From the NCBI RefSeq assembly GCF_000732625.1, contig NZ_JPJI01000032.1, positions 186,001 to 250,000 of the forward strand: DNA of 64,000 nt, written 5' to 3'. A model generated the notes under the pieces. The model saw nothing but the letters and a program-made list of their open reading frames with translations, did not search any database and was not told the DNA's origin. Positions 8,912 to 17,700 of the stretch are shown here, piece after piece. Every line of letters starts with the position of its first letter. Position 1 is the first letter of the stretch. The translations under genes and the position numbers were made by a program. The stretch is from Nonlabens ulvanivorans. GTDB taxonomy: Bacteria; Bacteroidota; Bacteroidia; Flavobacteriales; Flavobacteriaceae.

Positions 8912-11641
8912 ATGAAAAATAATTTACTTTTCTTTTTAGCGGTTATAGGATTCGCTTTCGCGAAAGCGCAGGTAACCACAAACCCTTCCACACCTACACA
9001 AACCGATCAGGTTACATTAATATTTGATTCTACTGGTACAGCTTTAGAAAATACTACAGGCACACTGTATGCCTACACAGGTGTAACGATTAACGGAAAT
9101 AGATGGCAAAACATCATTGTGCCCACATTTAATGATAATAATGGCGCACCTCAATTTGTAAATACAGGTGGAAACATTTACCAATTAACACTTGGATCTG
9201 ATATAGAATCATTTTATAATGTTACTGCTGGTGATGTCGTTAGTGAAATATGCCTAGTTGTAAGAAACGCAGCAGCAAATGCCCAAACAAGTCCAGATAT
9301 TTTTCTACCTATTTTTCAACCAGGCCTAAATGCATTAATTACCTCACCTGCAGATGGAGATATTTTTACCTTAAATCAAACCATCAATATATCAGGTGAC
9401 GCTTCTCAAAATGCAACACTTGAATTAAAGGTCAATAATACATCAATAGGCACTGCGGCTAGTTCTATGAACATCACATCACCGTATACTTTTAATACGA
9501 CAGGTGGACACACAATAGAATTAACTGCAGATAATGGAGCACAACAAATCACAGATGCTGTGAACGTTTTTGTTCCTGCGGCAACGCAAACGCAAACAAG
9601 ACCTGCTGGGCTTAAAAATGGAGTCAATGAGAATGCAGATGGTAGTGTCACTTTTTTACTCGCTGCTCCAGGAAAAACGGATGCTGCCTTAATAGGTGAT
9701 TTTACAAACTGGAACCTAGACACTAACTTTCAAATGTTTAAAGATGGTGACTACTTCTGGGTAACCGTTCCTAGTTCAAACTTTACTGCTGGACAGACTT
9801 TTCAATATCAATATATAGTTGATTATACTTTCAAAGTTGCAGATCCATTTTCTGGATTAATATTAGATCCAGATAGTGATCAATATATCAAGCCTGGTAA
9901 TTACCCTAATTTACCAACATATCCTACAGGACTTACAACTGGTGATGTATCATTATATACTTATCAAGCGACACCTTATAATTGGACGGTTAATAATTTT
10001 CAGAAACCTAATAAGGAAAACCTAGTTATTTATGAACTATTAGTACGTGACTTTTCAGAGAACGATAGTTTTCAAGAAGTAATAAATCGTATTGACTATT
10101 TAGAAACATTAGGAATCAATACGCTACAATTAATGCCAGTAAATGAGTTTGAAGGAACGGATAGTTGGGGTTATAATCCTAAGTTTCATGGAGCATTAGA
10201 TAAAGCATACGGTACCCCAGAAAAATTTAAAGAGTTAGTAGATTTATGTCATTCTAGAGGAATTGCTGTTGTAATAGATGTAGTATATAATCATGCCTTT
10301 TCGCAAAGTCCATTGTGTCAACTTTGGTGGGATGAAAATAACTTTAGACCAGCTGCAAACAACCCTTATTTAAATTCTTCTCCTACGCACGACTTTAATG
10401 TTGGTTATGATTTCAATCATGAGAGCCAGTGGACCAGAGACTATGTTAAACAGACATTACAATACTGGATCGATGAGTATCGTATCGACGGTTTTAGGTT
10501 TGATCTTTCGAAAGGATTTACTCAAAACTTCACACTAGGTAACATTAGCGCATGGAGTGCATATGATCAATCTAGAGTAGATATTCTTAACGATTATAAG
10601 AACACCATTTGGAATGCAAATAGCAATGATATATACATGATTCTTGAACATTTAGGCGATAACTCTGAAGAGACAGCCCTAGCAAATGCAGGCTTTATGC
10701 TATGGGGCAAGATGACTGATGAGTTTAATCAAAATTCTATGGGTTATTCTAGTAACAATGATGTTTTTAGATCGTACTATCTAGCTAGAGGATGGAATGA
10801 CCAGCACCTAGTTGCTTATGCAGAAAGTCATGATGAGCAACGTTTAATGTATAAGAACTTAAATTTTGGAAACGCCGCAAATTCTTCGCATAACGTACGT
10901 AGTTTACCTGTAGCATTAGATAGACAAGAGGCTATTGCTGCGATATTATACAGCATACCTGGCCCTAAAATGCTTTGGCAGTTTGGCGAGTTAGGCTATG
11001 AGATAGATATTGATCAGAACGGTCGTACAGGTCGCAAACCGATACCATGGACACTGAATTATGATACTGACCAAGACCGCTTGGACTTATATAATGTTAC
11101 TGCTACTATGATAGGTTTTAAAACTAAATATCCAGATACGTGGAACACTACAAACAACAACCTAGATGTGTCTGGAGTTACAAAACGTATTAATTTAAAT
11201 GGACCTGTCTTTGACGTCGTTGTACTGGCAAATTATGGCATTACAGCCCAAAATGTTAATCCAAATTTTAGTCAAAACGGAACTTGGTATGAATACTTCA
11301 GTAATACAACTGTAAATATTACTAATACCACTGCAATGATTAATCTACAACCTGGTGAATATCGAGTTTACTCTACTCAGCAATTACAAGATCCATTAAG
11401 TAATGAAGACAGCTCCAACTTAACGACAGGTATAAAGTTGTATCCTAATCCTGCTCAAAACTCTTTCAGATTATCTGAAGACATTCAAAGCATGAAAATT
11501 TACAACATGAAAGGACAGCAAGTACTTGATTATGAAAAGAGCTTACCCAATTACTCTATCGAGAGCCTTACAAGTGGCGTTTACATCATCACAGTTCAAA
11601 CTGTAAAAGGAAATCACCAAATAAAATTGATAAAAGAGTAG
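8912..11641 (+). CDS. secreted GH13 alpha-amylase with T9SS sorting domain
   Basis: A 909-residue extracellular starch-degrading enzyme. The signal peptide is residues 1-20 (ends FAFAKAQ, encoded by a copy of the genome palindrome). N-terminal beta-sandwich domains (about 20-340) include a CBM48/isoamylase-N-like module (AALIGDFTNW near 260). The GH13 catalytic barrel (about 365-800) has region I VVIDVVYNHAF, nucleophile D531 in DGFRFDLSKGF, acid/base E579 in MILEHLGD and transition-state D641 in AESHDEQR. A type IX secretion sorting domain ends the protein (LYPNPAQNSFRL ... GVYIITVQT ... KLIKE). It feeds the SusCDE-like uptake system. A pullulanase-like specificity is possible. Confidence 0.93.
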   Translation: MKNNLLFFLAVIGFAFAKAQVTTNPSTPTQTDQVTLIFDSTGTALENTTGTLYAYTGVTINGNRWQNIIVPTFNDNNGAPQFVNTGGNIYQLTLGSDIESFYNVTAGDVVSEICLVVRNAAANAQTSPDIFLPIFQPGLNALITSPADGDIFTLNQTINISGDASQNATLELKVNNTSIGTAASSMNITSPYTFNTTGGHTIELTADNGAQQITDAVNVFVPAATQTQTRPAGLKNGVNENADGSVTFLLAAPGKTDAALIGDFTNWNLDTNFQMFKDGDYFWVTVPSSNFTAGQTFQYQYIVDYTFKVADPFSGLILDPDSDQYIKPGNYPNLPTYPTGLTTGDVSLYTYQATPYNWTVNNFQKPNKENLVIYELLVRDFSENDSFQEVINRIDYLETLGINTLQLMPVNEFEGTDSWGYNPKFHGALDKAYGTPEKFKELVDLCHSRGIAVVIDVVYNHAFSQSPLCQLWWDENNFRPAANNPYLNSSPTHDFNVGYDFNHESQWTRDYVKQTLQYWIDEYRIDGFRFDLSKGFTQNFTLGNISAWSAYDQSRVDILNDYKNTIWNANSNDIYMILEHLGDNSEETALANAGFMLWGKMTDEFNQNSMGYSSNNDVFRSYYLARGWNDQHLVAYAESHDEQRLMYKNLNFGNAANSSHNVRSLPVALDRQEAIAAILYSIPGPKMLWQFGELGYEIDIDQNGRTGRKPIPWTLNYDTDQDRLDLYNVTATMIGFKTKYPDTWNTTNNNLDVSGVTKRINLNGPVFDVVVLANYGITAQNVNPNFSQNGTWYEYFSNTTVNITNTTAMINLQPGEYRVYSTQQLQDPLSNEDSSNLTTGIKLYPNPAQNSFRLSEDIQSMKIYNMKGQQVLDYEKSLPNYSIESLTSGVYIITVQTVKGNHQIKLIKE
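8953..8968. repeat. iterated palindrome, copy 2, inside the amylase signal peptide
   Basis: Exact 16-mer CGCTTTCGCGAAAGCG, read here in the frame giving AFAKA of the signal peptide. Confidence 0.95.
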
Positions 11642-11705
11642 TTAATCAGACAAATAAGTACTTTGACGATTAGTTTTTCTGGTTTGGTCACATTTTAAGT
11701 AAAAG

Positions 11706-11850
11706 AAGAGTATAATCAGATATTTGTAATGCTCAAATAAAGGACTTAGGTTTTCCCTAAAAATTTAAGTACCGATTTAAGTGTAACCTAATACTCTTTT
11801 CATAATTCATTCGGTTACGAAAGCCTATCTCACGATAGGCTTTCTTTTTT
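11706..11850 (+). ncRNA. structured 3' unit or small RNA ending in terminator 1
   Basis: A 145-nt non-coding stretch downstream of the amylase. It has an outer stem AAGAGTAT/ATACTCTT (11706-11713 with 11791-11798), an inner stem TTAGGTT/AACCTAA (11746-11752 with 11785-11791), and a terminator stem of 11 bp (11819-11829 with 11834-11844) followed by six T. A promoter-like GATATTTG (7 of 8 to TAnnTTTG) lies at 11719-11726. This may be the amylase 3' UTR, a separate small RNA, or both. No known family is recognised. Confidence 0.4.
11819..11850 (+). terminator. intrinsic terminator 1 downstream of the amylase
   Basis: The stem GAAAGCCTATC/GATAGGCTTTC (loop TCAC) is followed by a T-run on the plus strand, 178 bp after the amylase stop codon. 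Confidence 0.85.
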
Positions 11851-11937
11851 AACGACCTTTTGTATGAATTTTATACCGTTTATCGATATTAGAAAAAATG
11901 TAAGATTTTAATTATCTTTATGCATGCATAATAAACA

Positions 11938-12028
11938 AATTTGCAGAAGGAATAATTAATTATTCTTATAACTCTTACTCTTTTCAAAAATAGAGTTATG
12001 AAGCCCGTTTAACGACGGGCTTTTTTTA
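11938..12028 (+). ncRNA. candidate small RNA ending in terminator 2
   Basis: Between terminators 1 and 2 there is no gene, yet a second plus-strand terminator is present, implying a second transcript. Visible parts are a promoter-like CAAATTTG (one mismatch to TAnnTTTG) at about 11937-11944, an 8-bp stem ATAACTCT/AGAGTTAT (11968-11975 with 11992-11999), then the terminator. The 11-mer TACTCTTTTCA occurs both here (11976-11986) and before terminator 1 (11792-11802), at a similar distance from the terminator stem. The RNA is inferred. Confidence 0.4.
12001..12028 (+). terminator. intrinsic terminator 2
   Basis: The stem AAGCCCGT/ACGGGCTT (12001-12008 with 12015-12022) is followed by T7 on the plus strand only. 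It therefore does not serve the convergent minus-strand gene that stops at 12041. Confidence 0.8.
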
Positions 12029-12040
12029 TTGGTATATATA

Positions 12041-12970
12041 TTATTTGAAAAGTTGTCTTTCTAAAAGAAAAGTAGTGAGTACTACATCAAAATTGCGCTG
12101 TATATCAACAGGCATATATTTAATTCTATTTTGACCACAACGTACTCTCAGTTTTTCAAAATAAGCACTTACAGCTTTTTTATAAACTTCTTTTACATTA
12201 TCTGCATATAAATCGATATGCTCACCAGTCTCCACATCTGTATAACGAGCAGGTTTATTTGTAAAGTCAAAATTTACTTCAGTAGCACTATCATAGGTAT
12301 GAAAGAGGACTACATCATGTTTATTATATTTTAAATGTCTTAACGCCTCAAACAGTTCTTTTTCTTGGACGTCACTTTGGAACATATCTGTAAAAAGAAA
12401 AATGAGAGATCGTCGCTTCATTTTCTCTGCAATCTCATATAAATACTTATAGGTATTTGTTGTTGTTCCTTTAGGCTTATTCACAACCATTTTAGACAAC
12501 TGATCTAATAACATATTGTGATGTCTATCACTACCTTTTTCAGGTGCGTAATATTCATAAGAATCACTGTAAACAGATAATCCTACAGCATCCCTTTGTT
12601 TTTTGAGTACACTCATTACACTAGCAGCTGCTAGTGCGCTGTATCCTACTTTATTGAGATTTCCTAATTGTTGATTAGAAACTGAAGGATAATGCATAGA
12701 AGGGCTATTGTCTATAATCAGATGACAACGCAAATTAGTTTCTTCATCGTATCGCTTTGTGTATAGCTTATCCGTTTTAGCAAAAAGCTTCCAATCTATG
12801 TGACGTGTACTTTCTCCAGGATTATAGATCTTATGCTCTGCAAATTCTGCACTAAAACCATGGAAAGGAGATTTATGCATTCCAGATATGAAACCTTCAA
12901 CTACCTGACTGGCTAGTAGCGCAAGGTTTTTAAAGCCTGTAGTTTTATTTAACTCCTTTTGAATATCCAT
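12041..12970 (-). CDS. DUF58 / von Willebrand A-like protein
   Basis: A 309-residue DUF58 protein. The conserved N-terminal block (HKSPFHGFSAEFAEHKIYNPGESTRHIDWKLFAKTDKLYTKRY) is the family signature. It is followed by a vWA-like fold whose metal site DNSPSM (DxSxS) is intact. Family members usually sit in aerotolerance operons with a MoxR AAA+ ATPase and BatA-type proteins and are thought to act with the ATPase in envelope or stress functions. Here it stands without those neighbours in view. Start ATG at 12968-12970. Confidence 0.88.
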   Translation of the reverse strand: MDIQKELNKTTGFKNLALLASQVVEGFISGMHKSPFHGFSAEFAEHKIYNPGESTRHIDWKLFAKTDKLYTKRYDEETNLRCHLIIDNSPSMHYPSVSNQQLGNLNKVGYSALAAASVMSVLKKQRDAVGLSVYSDSYEYYAPEKGSDRHHNMLLDQLSKMVVNKPKGTTTNTYKYLYEIAEKMKRRSLIFLFTDMFQSDVQEKELFEALRHLKYNKHDVVLFHTYDSATEVNFDFTNKPARYTDVETGEHIDLYADNVKEVYKKAVSAYFEKLRVRCGQNRIKYMPVDIQRNFDVVLTTFLLERQLFK

Positions 12971-13043
12971 TTTGTGAAGATAAGAGTATCAAGAATATTT
13001 GCAAATTATCTTTTTATAAAAGTACTAAGGACTGAAAAGATTC

Positions 13044-13059
13044 CGCTTTCGCGAAAGCG
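13044..13059. repeat. iterated palindrome, copy 3
   Basis: Exact 16-mer; dyad symmetry extends to 24 bp (13040-13063). It lies between the oxidoreductase stop and the DUF58 gene, with no T-run beside it. Confidence 0.95.
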
Positions 13060-13090
13060 GAATACTTATCAACCTAATTGTTATGCATAC

Positions 13091-14089
13091 CTAATAGATT
13101 TTAACAACCATCTTACCCTTATTTTTACCATCAAACAAATCAATAAAGGCTTGTGGTATGGAATCAAATCCTTCTACAATTGTTTCTTCATGTTTTAACT
13201 TACCTTCTTTTAACCATTTAGACAGTTGTTGAACACCTTCTGGAAAATCTTCCTCGAAATTACGAACTATAAATCCTTGCATTTTAACACTTTTCTTTAC
13301 CAGTGTAGTCTCTAAACGAGGACCAGTAGGTTGCTCTGTTTCATTATAAAGCGAGATAGCACCGCAATTAATGACACGCCCAAAGCGATTTATATTTTTC
13401 ATGGCAGCATCTAAGGTATAACTACCTACATTATCAAAATAGATATCGACGCCGTCCGGTGCATATTCTTTAATAGCCGCTGCCATATCATCTGTCGTGT
13501 TATAATTAATGGCTGCGTCAAATCCCAGCTGATCAGTAAGTAGCGATACTTTTTCATCAGAGCCTGCAATCCCTATTACCCTTAATCCTTTTATTTTACC
13601 AATTTGACCTACTATGGAACCTACCGCACCAGCTGCACCAGATACTAGTAATGTCTCACCTTTTTTAGGTTCTCCTATCCTATTTAATCCAAAGTAAGCG
13701 GTTAATCCTGTTAAACCTAAAACTCCTAAATAGGCACTTAGAGAGATACTGTCACCATCTACATTACGCAAATTATCCCCAGTATGCACTTGGTATTCTT
13801 TCCAATCTAGCATTCCTGTTAAAAAATCACCTTCCTTATATTTTTCATTTTTACTCTCAACTACCTCAGCAACTACAGTGGAAGCGATTGGTTTATTGAT
13901 TTTAAATGGCTCTATATAAGACTCTTCATCACGCATGCGACCTCTTAAGTAAGGATCAACAGAAACATATTTTGCTTTTAGCAGTATTTCTCCTGATTTA
14001 ATGGATGGTTGATTTTCATTAATGATTTCAAAATCATTATTCTTAGGTGTACCATCTGGTCGTTGCTTCAATACTATAGTCTTGCTCAT
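13091..14089 (-). CDS. NADP-dependent medium-chain oxidoreductase (alkenal/one reductase type)
   Basis: A 332-residue zinc-free MDR enzyme of the double-bond reductase / leukotriene B4 dehydrogenase-like branch. The N-terminal part has VSVDPYLRGRM, the signature of this branch, and the Rossmann motif is SGAAGAVGSIVGQIGKIKG. It probably reduces the C=C bond of reactive enals and enones with NADPH. The start is taken at MSKTIV (14089); an in-frame ATG 21 bp upstream adds MKIKILI, which lacks homology to the family start. It is a single gene with a long AT-rich leader. Confidence 0.88.
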   Translation of the reverse strand: MSKTIVLKQRPDGTPKNNDFEIINENQPSIKSGEILLKAKYVSVDPYLRGRMRDEESYIEPFKINKPIASTVVAEVVESKNEKYKEGDFLTGMLDWKEYQVHTGDNLRNVDGDSISLSAYLGVLGLTGLTAYFGLNRIGEPKKGETLLVSGAAGAVGSIVGQIGKIKGLRVIGIAGSDEKVSLLTDQLGFDAAINYNTTDDMAAAIKEYAPDGVDIYFDNVGSYTLDAAMKNINRFGRVINCGAISLYNETEQPTGPRLETTLVKKSVKMQGFIVRNFEEDFPEGVQQLSKWLKEGKLKHEETIVEGFDSIPQAFIDLFDGKNKGKMVVKIY

Positions 14090-14225
14090 GATCAATATTT
14101 TTATTTTCAAGATACCGTAATAGCCATCAACGATATACTAGCATTGTATTAAATTTTAAACAAATAGGTTAAATATTTAAAAATATAAATCTTGTTAAAC
14201 TTGAAAAAAAATAAATTAAATGCAT

Positions 14226-14262
14226 AAAAAAGCCTGTTTCTTAATGGAAACAGGCTTTTTAT
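14226..14262 (-). terminator. terminator of trxA
   Basis: The stem AGCCTGTTTC/GAAACAGGCT (14231-14240 with 14247-14256) is flanked by A-runs and T-runs on both sides. It can act on the minus strand after trxA, with T-runs that could also serve plus-strand transcripts. Confidence 0.8.
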
Positions 14263-14279
14263 AAATTAAGAACTATAAT

Positions 14280-14600
14280 CTAGTTCAATAATGCGTCTAT
14301 TGCGTCTGTATATGCATTTTTAGGAGCAACACCTACTTGACGTCCTACTACTTCTCCATTTTGGAAAACTAGAACTGTAGGGATGTTACGAACACCATAT
14401 TTTGCAGCAAACTCTTGATTTGCGTCTACATCCATTTTACCTACCACGGCTTTACCGTCATAATCTGTAGCTACTTCATCAATGATAGGACCTACCATAC
14501 GACATGGTCCACACCATGCTGCCCAAAAGTCAACCAATACTGGCTTATCAGTGTTTAATACTGTTTCTTCAAAATTTGCATCTGTTATTTCTAGTGCCAT
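14280..14600 (-). CDS. trxA: thioredoxin
   Basis: A 106-residue thioredoxin with the redox motif WCGPC (residues 29-33), the buried Asp in LVDFWAAWC and cis-Pro in RNIPTVLVF. It reduces cytosolic protein disulfides and can donate electrons to the class I ribonucleotide reductase encoded 6 kb away. The length matches the family. A TAnnTTTG element lies 28 bp upstream, so it has its own promoter. Confidence 0.97.
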   Translation of the reverse strand: MALEITDANFEETVLNTDKPVLVDFWAAWCGPCRMVGPIIDEVATDYDGKAVVGKMDVDANQEFAAKYGVRNIPTVLVFQNGEVVGRQVGVAPKNAYTDAIDALLN

Positions 14601-14627
14601 CTTACTTGCTATTTAAAATTCTATATA

Positions 14628-14635
14628 CAAAAGTA
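14628..14635 (-). promoter_or_regulatory. -7 promoter element of trxA
   Basis: On the minus strand this reads TACTTTTG, a full match to TAnnTTTG, 28 bp before the trxA start. Confidence 0.6.
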
Positions 14636-14710
14636 ATCAAATCCTATTCCATATCACAGGCTGTCACCATTAGACTTATTTATAGCGATATGTTGCTTAG
14701 TGATTTGGGC

Positions 14711-17700
14711 TTAATTCACACCATAATTAATGCCTTGTTCATCTAATAGATCTAACAATTCATTAGTCACATTTACTTTCTTTAAACGACTAGGCATATT
14801 CAAAGAGATTTTTTCTTCATGATCTACTAGATTAAAAAACAATTGATGATCACCTTTATGAGTTTCTATGACATCCTTTAACCATTCCACTCTATTCTCA
14901 ACTACCTCACTAATATGAAATTGAATGGTTAGTTTTTTTGCACTGCTAGCCATTAAGTCTTGTAGTTGTTGCATCGCCATAAAATTGATACGTGGATCTG
15001 TAGGCTTACCAGTCTTTTTATCAATCCAACCTTCCTTGATTTTTATCTTACAATGGATGAAAGAATTAGGCACTAAAAAGTGTCTAAATTTCAAGTAATC
15101 TTCATTGAAAAGTCTGAACTCAAAACTGTCTTCATAATCCTCTACCGTAAACATTCCCCATCCTTTATTAGTTTTTGTAATACGATGTTGGACATCACTT
15201 ATCACTCCACAAAAGGTCAAATCTCGATTTACTAAACCATGTAAGTCTTTTAAACTAGACAGTCCTGTATTACAGAAAAATTCCATCTCCTTTTTATAAT
15301 CATCGAGTGGATGACCTGAGATATAAATACCTACAACTTCTTTTTCACGTTTCAATTTCTCCATGGTGCCCCAATCTTCACAGATAGGTAATTCTGGTTC
15401 TGGAATCTGTACATCACTAGCTTCTCCAAAAAGACTTACCTGAGCACTATTTTCATTTTCTTGATATTTTTGAGCATATTTCACAACTTGCTCTAGAAAA
15501 ATCTGACCATTATCAGATTGATGGAAATACTGTGCTCTATTCTCGCCTCCTAATCCATCAAAACCACCACTTAAGGCTAGTGCTTCAAAAGACTTCTTAT
15601 TTGCAGCACGCAGATCAATACGCTTTGCCATATCAAAGATGCTTTTGTACGGACCATCCTTTCTATTTTCAATAATCGTCATTACCGCTCCATGACCTAA
15701 GCCTTTCACTGCTCCCATCCCAAAACGTACGGCACCATGTTTATTTACGGTAAACTTATAGTTAGACTCATTAACATCTGGACCCAGTACAGGTAATCCC
15801 ATATGCTTACACTCATCCATAAATTTAGTAACGTCTTTAATCTGATTCATGTTATTAGACAAGGTTGCTGCCATAAACTCAGCAGGATAGTTAGCTTTTA
15901 AATAAGCCGTTTGATAACCTATCCATGCATAACATGTAGAGTGAGATTTATTAAATGCATAAGATGCAAACGCCTCCCAATCCTTCCATACTTTTTCAAG
16001 TATTTCACGATCATGACCATTTGATTCTCCGTTATCCAAGAACTTAGGCTTCATTTTTTGCAGTGTAGCCATTTGCTTTTTACCCATTGCCTTACGCAAG
16101 ACATCTGCTTCACCTTTTGAAAAGTTTGCAAGCTTTTGAGAAAGTAGCATTACTTGCTCTTGATAGACGGTAATACCATAGGTTTCTGAAAGATACTCTT
16201 CCATACCATCAAGATCATAGCTTATCTCTTTTACACCATGTTTTCTATCAATAAAATCTGGTATATATTCAAGCGGACCAGGACGATACAAGGCGTTCAT
16301 GGCAATTAAATCTGCAAATTGCGTCGGTTTTAAATCACGCATATACTTTTGCATACCAGCACTTTCATACTGAAATATCCCTATTGTATTACCTTCTTGA
16401 AAAAGCTCATAAGTTTTAGCATCATCTAATGGTATAGACTCGATATCGAGATCAATATGGTGTCGCTCTTTAATAATTGCAACAGTGTCTTTAATCTGAC
16501 TTAGTGTTTTAAGCCCTAAAAAGTCCATCTTCAACAATCCCGCGCTTTCTACAACCTCATTATCAAATTGGGTTACATAAAGGTCTGAATTTTTTGCGGT
16601 AGCAACTGGCACAAAATTAGTAAGTGGCGCAGGTGTTATGATCACACCACAGGCATGAACTCCAGTATTTCTTACAGAACCTTCTAAAATACGAGCTTGT
16701 CTTAAAGTTTCAGCAGCCAGGTCAGATCCTGCTGCGATACCTCTAAGCTCTTCAACCATGTCAGCATCCTCACCACGGAATTTGCTACGAATCTCATTAT
16801 CTTCAAGAGCAAAAATCTTTTTAAGCTTAGCAAAATCAGGAATTAATTTTGCAATATGATCTGCTTCATTAAGTGGTAAATCTAATGCTCTAGCGGTATC
16901 ACGTATGGAAGATTTTGCCGCCATGGTACCATAAGTAATAATTTGTGCCACCTGACTGGCTCCATATTTCTCAATGACATAATCCATCACTTTGTATCGA
17001 TTTTCATCATCAAAATCGATATCAATATCTGGCATACTTACACGATCTGGATTTAAGAAACGCTCAAAAAGTAAGTCGTAATGTATCGGGTCTACATTTG
17101 TAATCCATAAGCAATAGGCGACTACACTACCTGCCGCACTACCACGACCAGGACCTACTGCTACATCCATGTCTCTAGCAGCCTTTATAAAATCCCAAGT
17201 AATTAAGAAATATCCTGGATATCCCGTTTTACGGATCGTTTCTAGTTCAAAATCTAGACGTTCTTCAATTTCTGGTGTAATCTCACCATAACGTATTTTT
17301 GCACCTTCATAAGTTAAGTGTCTTAGGTAAGCATTCTCACCACGTTTTTCATTATCATGTTCATCTTGCGCGTCTAGAAACTGTTCTGGAATATCAAACT
17401 TAGGTAATAGTACATCTCGTGCTAGTTCAAAGGGTTCTATCTTATCTAGAACTTCGCTAATATTAAGAATCGCCTCAGGCAAATCCTTAAACAAAAGTTT
17501 CATCTCTGTAGCAGATTTGTAATAGTACTCTTGATTAGGCAATCCATATCGATAACCACGTCCACGACCTATAGGTGTCGCTTGCTTCTCTCCATCTTTT
17601 ACACATAATAAAATATCGTGTGCATTTGCATCTTCCTTATGTACGTAATAAGTATTATTAGTCGCTACCATTTTGATATTATGCTTTCGCGAAAGCGATA

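Noticed and set aside
13044-13059. Palindrome copies as intrinsic terminators
   Set aside because: Copies lack a following T-run, several lie inside genes or in divergent promoter regions, and true terminators sit nearby (for example beside copy 5).
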